Assembly: GCA_012510865.1 (NCBI GenBank)
Contig: JAAZHF010000268.1
Coordinates: 1 to 26,184, forward strand
Reading direction: 5' to 3'
Source: Gammaproteobacteria bacterium
GTDB taxonomy: Bacteria > Pseudomonadota > Gammaproteobacteria > Xanthomonadales > Xanthomonadaceae
DNA length: 26,184 nt
Shown: positions 20,582-26,184 of the stretch, piece by piece
How positions within the stretch are numbered: position 1 is the stretch's first letter
Layout of the letters: each line of letters starts with the position of its first letter
Notes under the pieces: model-generated
What the model was told of the DNA's origin: nothing
Seen by the model: the letters and a program-made list of their open reading frames with translations, nothing else
The model's database searches: none
Program-made: the position numbers and the translations under genes

Positions 20582-20838
20582 ACAAACGCCAGCCGGACGG
20601 GGCCACCCTCCGGCAGCACTTGCAGGTGGCGGCCAAGGCCACCGGCAAGACGCCGGAGCTGCTGAAAGACCAGCCGCAGCCGCCGCCCGAGTTCGGCCAC
20701 TGCATCAGCCACGCCGGGCTGTTCCCTTCCCCGATCGACTGGGCGGCCTTCGAGGCCCACGCCCGCATGACCCGTCGCACGTTCGCCCGCTGGGAGCTGG
20801 ACGTGATCGCCCACTTTGACCGCATGAGGCTCCAGTGA
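20530..20838 (+). CDS. Tail assembly chaperone, -1 frame extension (gpGT-like fusion)
   Basis: After slippage the ribosome reads CGG CGA CGG CTC..., giving RRRLDQLDRWIESERVLNKR and then about 80 more residues, including QHLQVAAKATGKTPELLKDQ, PPPEFGHCISHAGLFPSPID and RTFARWELDVIAHFDRM. The full fusion begins at 20162 and has about 225 residues. The T domain recruits tail tube subunits in lambda. There is no plausible independent start for this frame near the junction, supporting expression by frameshift only. The stop overlaps the tape measure's GTG start. Confidence 0.82.
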   Translation, partial: RRRLDQLDRWIESERVLNKRQPDGATLRQHLQVAAKATGKTPELLKDQPQPPPEFGHCISHAGLFPSPIDWAAFEAHARMTRRTFARWELDVIAHFDRMRLQ

Positions 20839-22994
20839 CCGAGACTGCAAGTCTTGTTATCAAGGTCGATAGTCGCGGCGCGAAGTCGGCAACGGGCGAC
20901 CTGGACAAGCTGACGGCTGCGGGTGACCGCAGCGAGCGGGCGGCGAACAAGCTGGGCAAGGCGTGGGGCGTTGCCATTGGCGTCATCGGATCGGCAGTGG
21001 TTGTCGGTGCGACGCGCTCCTTCATCCAACTGGCCGACGCCTCCGCCAACATGGCCGCTCGCCTGCGGCTGGCGACGACCTCGCAGGAAGCGTTCAACAA
21101 GGCGCACAAGGCCACGTTCGAGATCGCGCAGCGGACCAGCACCGAGCTGGGCAGCGTGGTCGACCTGTACGCGAAGCTGGATCAGTCCACGCGCTCGCTG
21201 GGCGTCTCGCAGAACGACCTTCTCCGCTTGACGGAGACGATCACACAGACCTTCCAGATCAGCGGCGCGACGGCGCAGGAAGCGTCGGGCGGCCTGCGGC
21301 AGCTTTCGCAGGCCATGGCCGGCGGGACGCTGCGCGCCGAGGAATTCAACTCGATCATCGAATCGTCTCCGCGCCTTGTCCAGGCGCTGGCCGACGGCAT
21401 GGGAATTGAGTTCGGCAAGGTCCGGCAGTACGTCAACGAGGGCAAGATCAGCTCCGAGGCGCTGGTGCAGGCGCTGCTGTCGCAGTCGCAGGCGATCCAG
21501 TCCGAGTTCGACAAGATGCCGCTCACGGTCGGCCGGGCGATGCAGGAAGTCCGCAACGCGCTGACCGGGCTAGTGGGCGGCGCGGACGAGGCGAGCGGCG
21601 CGACGAGTGGCCTTGCGTCCGCCATCGAGGACCTCGCCGAGGCCATCACGGACCCCGACTTCCAGAACGCCTTCAACGCCCTGGCCGAGATTGCGGTCAA
21701 CGCGGCTTCCGCATTCGTGACGCTGGCCGGCGAGATCAGCTCCGCCTACGAGGAAGCCCAGAAGTGGCTGAACCTGCAGCTGGGCGGCAACCGCAAGATG
21801 GGCGGCGAGAACATCGCTGAACAGCAGCGCGAGCTCGCCAAGATCGACGCGGAGATTGCCCGGCGCGAGAACGGCTTCATGACCGGCTTCGGCGCGCTGG
21901 GGCTACTGTCAGAGGAGCAGCTGCGCAAACGCCGCCGGCAGGTCGAAGAAACCATCGCGCTGAACGAGATGCTGTTCGGCGACCCGACCAGCCCCGAGCA
22001 GCAGGTGCGGTGGATCGACCCGAGCGTTGCCGGGACGATGGGCGAGGATCGTCACCTGCGCGGGCCGGACGCGAGCCCGATCACGCTAGGCGCGGGCAAG
22101 GGGGGGAAGGAGAAGCGCCCGACCGAGGAGGAAAAGGCGTGGCTCGAGTGGGAGAAAGAGCTTCTGGCGCACGAGCAAGTGGCCGACGCGGCCCGCCGTG
22201 AGTTCACGAACAACACCCTGTCCCGGCTGAACGACGAAGAGGACGCGCGCGAGCGCCAGAAGAAGGCGACGCAGGACTTCATCAAGGACCTCGAGTTCGA
22301 GGCCAGCCTGATCGGGCTATCCAACGTCGAGCGCGAGAAGGCCATCGCCCTGCGCCATGCCGGCGCGGCCGCGACCGACGAGGAGCGCCGGGCGATCTCC
22401 GACCTGATCGAGAAGATCGAGCGCGGGCGCGAGGCCGAGGCCGTGACCATGGACCTCAAGCGCGGCCTGGGAGACATCTTCATGGCGATCAGCGATGGCA
22501 GCCGGAGCGCGAGCGAGGCGTTCAGCCGAATGATCGACAACCTGAAGCAACGGGCGGCCGATGCGCTGGCCGACCAGGCGATCAACGCCCTGATCGCTGG
22601 CTTCAGCGGCATGGGCAAGGACGGCGGCGGATTCTGGGCGAGCTTCATGGGCTACTTCACCGGCGGCCAGAAGGCAGCCGGCGGGCCGTTGCAGGCGGGG
22701 CAGGGCTACGTCGTCGGCGACGGCGGCAAGCCCGAGCTTTTCGTGCCCAACCAGTCCGGGACGCTGTACCCGCTGGGGCAGGCGGCCGGTGGCGCGCAGC
22801 CGCGCGTGACGGTCAACGTCCACAACGCCCCTGCCGGAACCGAAGTGCAGCAGTCGCAGGGTGCGGACGGCGGGCTTCAGATCGACGTGATGGTCAAGCA
22901 GATGGAGGGCGGCATGGCCGGCAACGTGGCTATGGGCGCAAGCCCGTTCAACCGGGCCTTCGAGTCCCGCTATGGCTTGAGGCCGGTCGTCTGA
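20835..22994 (+). CDS. Tape measure protein
   Basis: A 719-residue protein. Residues about 43-65 form a membrane-like helix (WGVAIGVIGSAVVVGATRSF). Residues 66-230 match the TMP N-terminal domain (ADASANMAARLRLATTSQEA, TSTELGSVVDLYAKLDQSTR, MAGGTLRAEEFNSIIESSPR). A long helical, charged middle follows, and the end is Gly-rich with GYVVGDGGKPELFVPNQSG, a common TMP C-terminal element. At about 0.15 nm per residue it predicts a tail of roughly 110 nm, relatively short. The GTG start at 20835 overlaps the chaperone stop (GTGA). Confidence 0.9.
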   Translation: MTETASLVIKVDSRGAKSATGDLDKLTAAGDRSERAANKLGKAWGVAIGVIGSAVVVGATRSFIQLADASANMAARLRLATTSQEAFNKAHKATFEIAQRTSTELGSVVDLYAKLDQSTRSLGVSQNDLLRLTETITQTFQISGATAQEASGGLRQLSQAMAGGTLRAEEFNSIIESSPRLVQALADGMGIEFGKVRQYVNEGKISSEALVQALLSQSQAIQSEFDKMPLTVGRAMQEVRNALTGLVGGADEASGATSGLASAIEDLAEAITDPDFQNAFNALAEIAVNAASAFVTLAGEISSAYEEAQKWLNLQLGGNRKMGGENIAEQQRELAKIDAEIARRENGFMTGFGALGLLSEEQLRKRRRQVEETIALNEMLFGDPTSPEQQVRWIDPSVAGTMGEDRHLRGPDASPITLGAGKGGKEKRPTEEEKAWLEWEKELLAHEQVADAARREFTNNTLSRLNDEEDARERQKKATQDFIKDLEFEASLIGLSNVEREKAIALRHAGAAATDEERRAISDLIEKIERGREAEAVTMDLKRGLGDIFMAISDGSRSASEAFSRMIDNLKQRAADALADQAINALIAGFSGMGKDGGGFWASFMGYFTGGQKAAGGPLQAGQGYVVGDGGKPELFVPNQSGTLYPLGQAAGGAQPRVTVNVHNAPAGTEVQQSQGADGGLQIDVMVKQMEGGMAGNVAMGASPFNRAFESRYGLRPVV

Positions 22995-23350
22995 TGGCCG
23001 CCCTCCCGTCCTACGTCACCGTCCTGTTCGACGGCTACGGCGAGACCATCTCGCCCGCCGTGGAGCGCTCCGAGATGGAACGGGGCATGGCGAAGCAGGT
23101 CGTCTTGAACACGCGACCGGTCGCCGAGATCAACGCCCGCCTGCTGTTCAAGTCGGAAGCCGACGCCGCCTCCTTCGAGACTTGGTACATGGATGACATC
23201 GGTCGCATCGACTTCTTCGATGTCGTGCATCCGCGAACCGGCGCCACCATCTCCGCCCGCTTCAAGGGCGGCGACATCGGCCGGCTGATCCCGATGATCC
23301 CGGACTTCTCCTGGTCGCAGCGCGACGTGGTTCTGGAGTACCTGCGTTGA
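22994..23350 (+). CDS. Tail tip assembly protein (gpM-like position)
   Basis: A 118-residue protein with LPSYVTVLFDGYGETISPAV, NTRPVAEINARLLFKSEADA and FETWYMDDIGRIDFFDVVHP, mostly beta. It occupies the slot directly after the tape measure where lambda has gpM, and the next genes (DUF1833, NlpC/P60, TipJ) form a conserved siphophage tip cluster. It likely forms part of the distal tail/hub. The stop overlaps the following TTG start. Confidence 0.65.
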   Translation: MAALPSYVTVLFDGYGETISPAVERSEMERGMAKQVVLNTRPVAEINARLLFKSEADAASFETWYMDDIGRIDFFDVVHPRTGATISARFKGGDIGRLIPMIPDFSWSQRDVVLEYLR

Positions 23351-23808
23351 CCTTCACCGAGCGCCGCCAGCGCGTCACGGACACCGACAGTCCGCTGCTT
23401 CTGCTGGAGATCACGTCTCCTGCGTTCACCGGCCCTCTGCGGGCAGTTGCCGACACGCAAAACTGGATTTCGCAGGGCGTCGAGTACATCGGCGTGCCGT
23501 TCGGCTTCCAGCTTCCGGACGACGTGCCGGGGCAGCCAGCACGCGCGGTGCTGGAGATCGCGAACGCCGGGACCGGCATGACCGACGAGCTGGAGCAGTG
23601 GACGCCCGGAACCCCGGTGAGCGCCATCCTGCGCGTGACCGCCCGCGCGAACCCGGACGTGATCGAGCGCGAGTTCCACCTGCCAATCCAATCGGTCTCC
23701 GTGTCCAACGGCGTCGTCACGGCCCGGCTGGGCGTGGACACGATTGAGCGCCAGCAGGCGGTGCGCATCCGGTTCACCCCGTTCCTGACGCCGGGGGTGT
23801 TCGCGTGA
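23347..23808 (+). CDS. DUF1833 tail protein (gpL-like position), TTG start
   Basis: A 153-residue protein with TDTDSPLLLLEITSPAFTG, LRAVADTQNWISQGVEYIGV, FGFQLPDDVPGQPARAVLEI and ANPDVIEREFHLPIQSVSV. The conserved opening (L.EI..P......R...D..ny...G..Y....F) is that of DUF1833 minor tail proteins. The start is TTG 23347, overlapping the upstream stop as TTGA; no ATG or GTG nearby keeps the conserved N-terminus. The rare start may lower its expression relative to its neighbours. Confidence 0.8.
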   Translation: MTFTERRQRVTDTDSPLLLLEITSPAFTGPLRAVADTQNWISQGVEYIGVPFGFQLPDDVPGQPARAVLEIANAGTGMTDELEQWTPGTPVSAILRVTARANPDVIEREFHLPIQSVSVSNGVVTARLGVDTIERQQAVRIRFTPFLTPGVFA

Positions 23809-24185
23809 TGCTGGATCGCTTCGTGGGGCTGATCTACGACGAGGACCGCTTCGACTGCGCCGACTTCGTGGCCCACGTGCGCCGCGAGCTGTACGGCCAC
23901 GAGGTCCGGCTTCCGAACGGCCGCGAGCGTGGAGACCGGGGCTATGCCGTGGTCGCTGGTCGGGTCGAGCAGTACGCCACGCCGACCGAGACGCCGGCCG
24001 ATGGCGACCTCGTGCTGATGGGACGCAAGGTCCGCAAGGGCGGCCACGTCGGCCTGTACTTCCACCTCGACCACGAGGGCTACGTGCTGCATTCCAACGA
24101 GACGGACGGCTGTTCCGTGCTCCACCGCGTCCGCGACCTGCCGGACTTCGGGACCACGATCAAGGGCTACTACGAATGGGCGTGA
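23808..24185 (+). CDS. NlpC/P60-type tail tip peptidase (gpK-like)
   Basis: A 125-residue Cys peptidase-fold protein. Cys17 lies in RFDCADFVAHV, the classic nucleophile context. His80 lies in KGGHVGLYF, and His95 in YVLHSNETDG is a candidate third residue. In lambda-like tails this domain (gpK) is needed for tip assembly and can cleave peptidoglycan cross-links during DNA entry. ATG 23808 and GTG 23805 are adjacent alternative starts (GTGATG), both coupled to the preceding stop. Confidence 0.85.
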   Translation: MLDRFVGLIYDEDRFDCADFVAHVRRELYGHEVRLPNGRERGDRGYAVVAGRVEQYATPTETPADGDLVLMGRKVRKGGHVGLYFHLDHEGYVLHSNETDGCSVLHRVRDLPDFGTTIKGYYEWA

Positions 24186-26184
24186 TGACCTCGCTGGCTC
24201 CGGTGATCGACCAGCCGCCGCTGGTGTTCACGCCGCATCCGGTGACGCTAGAGGGGCAGGAGTACCTGCCGGTAGAGATCCGCGATGGCGAGACGCTGGG
24301 GGCGATGCTCGCCCGCACCGGGGACCTCGGCGCGGATGCGTGGGAGGGCAAGATCGGCGGCGTCGTGGTCCCGGTGCAGCTGTGGGAGCGCGGCAAGCCC
24401 AAGCACGGCCAACTGATCGAAGTGCGCGGCGCTGTCAACAAGCAGGCGCTGATGATCGTGGCGATGATCGTGCTGATCTGGTTCACCGGCGGGCTGGCTG
24501 GCACTGCGATGGGCGCGGCCGGAGGCATTGGCGGCGTGGCATTCGGCGCCGGAACGTTCGGCGCGCTGGCCCTGAACGCCGCCGTGTTCATGGCCGGCTC
24601 GATGCTGATCAACAAGGTCCTCGGGCCGAAGCCGCCGAAGATCGACAGCCAGAACCGCGATTCCGTCTACAACATCTCCGGCGCCCGCAACGCCCTGCGC
24701 CCGCACGAGCCGCTGGGCCTGCTGTTCGGGTCGACCCGCGTCGTCCCCGACATCCTGTCGATGCACTATAGCTGGTACGAGGGCTATGACAAGAACATGG
24801 CGATGGTCCTCACTCCGGGGATCAACGTCGATCGCTTCGACGAGCTGTACTTCGGCGACACGCCCCTGTCGGACTACGAGGGCGTGGTCGTGTGGACGTC
24901 CGGGTTTCCGGGGATGGAAGAGCAGGGCATCCCGCTCTACACCAACGTGGACACCGTCGCGGGAGCCGAGCTGTCAACCGACTGGACGGTGCGCACGACC
25001 AGCCCCGACACCGTGTCGGTCATGCTCAACCTCGATTATCTCCTGTTCGGGGTCGGGACAAACGGGAAGAAGTACTACGTCAATGAGCGCGTGGAGGCGG
25101 AGTATCGCCCTGTCGGCTCCAGCGGGGCGTGGACGACGCTCGCCCAGCGCACCTATCGCAGCAACAGGCCGGACCCCAAGCGCGACACGATCACGGTCAC
25201 CTTCGTCGATCCCGGGCAGTATGAGATCCGGGTCCGCATTGCCGGGATCGGGCAGCAGAACAACCCGGACAACACGCACGAGCACAAGTTCACCCTGTCG
25301 TCTCTGGCGTCGGTCCAGGCGGATGAAGCCGACTACCGCGGCATCCCGCGCATCGGAATCAAGATCAAGGCCACTGGGCAGCTCAACGGCACCCCGGACC
25401 AGATCCGCGCAGTCATGCATTGCAAGGCGATGCCGATCTGGGACGGCACCGCGTGGGGGGATGCGACCGGCAGGCAGCTTGCAAACCCCGGCGCCCTGAT
25501 CCTCCAGTACGCGCGCGGCTACTACGACGACGACGGCAAGCTGATCGCCGGCATGGGGCTGTCCGATTCGCAGATCGACATCCCAGCCTTGCAGGCATTC
25601 ATGATGCACTGCGAGGCGAACGGCTACACCTACGACCACTGGCTGCAATCCCCGCGCTCCCACCGCGAGGTGCACGAGTCGATTGCCCTGGCGGGCTTCG
25701 GCCAGACGACTTGGGCAGGCGGCAAGCTGTCGGTCGCGTGGGCCTCGGACAGCCAGCCCATTACCGGCGTCGTCGGCATGCCGATGATGAAGAAGGGCTC
25801 CTTCGAGGTCGATTACACGCTCGCCAACGCAGCGGACGGCATCGAATACACCTACTTCGACCGCACGACGTGGCAGACGGCCACCCTGCGCGTGGCTGCG
25901 CCCGGCGTCGATGTGATGCTCAACCCCGCCCGCCTGACGGGCGAGGGCGTCACCACCGAGGCGCACGCGGCGGAGATGGCGCGCTACCACCTTGCGCAGC
26001 ACCTCTACCAGTTCAAGTCGATTGCCTACTCGACCGACCTGGAGCACATGACCTATCGCCGGCTGTCGAAGCTGGCGCTGTCGCATGACCTGACGCAGTG
26101 GGGGCGGAGCGGCCGGCTGGTCGCGGCGTCCCTCATCGGCCCGACGGCATCCATCCACCTTGACGCGCCGGTGGCGGCTCCGAC
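24185..26184 (+). CDS. Tail tip / host specificity protein (TipJ, gpJ-like), 3' end cut by window
   Basis: At least 666 residues, open to the window edge. The N-terminal 80 residues (VTLEGQEYLPVEIRDGETLG) precede a hydrophobic, Gly/Ala-rich double segment (about 87-140: MIVAMIVLIWFTGGLAGTAM and FGALALNAAVFMAGSMLINK), an architecture typical of TipJ/gpI-J fusions. Then come VYNISGARNALRPHEPLGLL, LFGSTRVVPDILSM and a long beta-rich hub region with YGQT-like AGFGQTTWAGGKLSVAWASD. The C-terminal receptor-binding part is off the window. Start candidates are GTG 24182 and ATG 24185, both coupled to the preceding stop. Confidence 0.85.
   Translation, partial: MTSLAPVIDQPPLVFTPHPVTLEGQEYLPVEIRDGETLGAMLARTGDLGADAWEGKIGGVVVPVQLWERGKPKHGQLIEVRGAVNKQALMIVAMIVLIWFTGGLAGTAMGAAGGIGGVAFGAGTFGALALNAAVFMAGSMLINKVLGPKPPKIDSQNRDSVYNISGARNALRPHEPLGLLFGSTRVVPDILSMHYSWYEGYDKNMAMVLTPGINVDRFDELYFGDTPLSDYEGVVVWTSGFPGMEEQGIPLYTNVDTVAGAELSTDWTVRTTSPDTVSVMLNLDYLLFGVGTNGKKYYVNERVEAEYRPVGSSGAWTTLAQRTYRSNRPDPKRDTITVTFVDPGQYEIRVRIAGIGQQNNPDNTHEHKFTLSSLASVQADEADYRGIPRIGIKIKATGQLNGTPDQIRAVMHCKAMPIWDGTAWGDATGRQLANPGALILQYARGYYDDDGKLIAGMGLSDSQIDIPALQAFMMHCEANGYTYDHWLQSPRSHREVHESIALAGFGQTTWAGGKLSVAWASDSQPITGVVGMPMMKKGSFEVDYTLANAADGIEYTYFDRTTWQTATLRVAAPGVDVMLNPARLTGEGVTTEAHAAEMARYHLAQHLYQFKSIAYSTDLEHMTYRRLSKLALSHDLTQWGRSGRLVAASLIGPTASIHLDAPVAAP

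Noticed and set aside
25420..26088. 222-codon rightward frame within the tail-tip gene
   Set aside because: Alternate-frame translation rich in Arg and Asp-Arg pairs, without a domain or ribosome-binding site; the TipJ-like frame is the coding one.
24974..26158. 394-codon leftward frame opposite the tail-tip gene
   Set aside because: High-GC shadow of the TipJ-like gene: low-complexity Arg/Val/Gly content, no domain, no promoter, and the opposite strand carries clear protein features.
1..26184. CRISPR arrays, tRNA genes, insertion sequences or attachment sites
   Set aside because: No regularly spaced repeats of CRISPR type, no cloverleaf-like sequence, no transposase and no integrase were seen in the window.

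Overview
The window is a contiguous piece of a temperate, siphovirus-type (long non-contractile tail) phage or prophage. Its left end cuts a leftward early gene and its right end cuts the tail-tip gene. High G+C, GTG-rich starts and near-universal ATGA/GTGA/TGATG gene junctions suggest a GC-rich gammaproteobacterial host; a Xanthomonadaceae-like host (Lysobacter/Stenotrophomonas type) is my inference, not something the sequence proves. No integrase or attachment site is visible, so whether this is an integrated prophage or a virion genome cannot be decided.

Layout. (1) 1-1586, leftward early operon: four small proteins and a Sak4-like recombination ATPase. (2) 1587-2752, lambda-like genetic switch: a leftward promoter (PL-like), a terminator, a repressor operon (short CI-type repressor coupled to an exported protein), a rightward promoter (PR-like) and a Cro-like gene. 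PL and PR share 21 of 29 positions and carry the same operator core. (3) 2825-7130, rightward early genes: a second HTH regulator in the cII position, a fused primase-polymerase/helicase, an AT-rich repeat region that may be the replication origin, a RusA-type resolvase and three small genes of unknown role. (4) 7127-9399, a possible late promoter plus terminator, then a DUF5664 nucleotide hydrolase, a zinc-ribbon metallophosphatase, a proteasome-like Ntn hydrolase and a small unknown gene. (5) 9410-10869, lysis: pinholin-like holin, SAR endolysin, two micro-proteins, and Rz/Rz1 spanins with Rz1 starting inside Rz. (6) 10871-14914, packaging and portal: small and large terminase, DUF4055 portal, Mu-F-like minor head protein, ending in a terminator. 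(7) 15057-26184, head and tail: scaffold, major capsid, a GT-B-like glycosyltransferase, connectors, tail terminator, tail tube, frameshifted tail chaperone, tape measure, three tip-assembly proteins and the TipJ/gpJ-like tip protein.

How it works together. The repressor would silence PL and PR through shared operators. After induction, the left operon supplies recombination and host-interaction functions and the right operon replicates the genome. Late transcription then drives lysis, packaging and virion assembly. The most unusual items are the twin PL/PR promoters, the repeat-rich candidate origin, the repressor-coupled exported protein, two look-alike promoter+terminator cassettes, the glycosyltransferase inside the head operon, the proteasome-like peptidase and a T-TTT-TTC frameshift site in the tail chaperone. 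I saw no wholly new defence system or CRISPR array.
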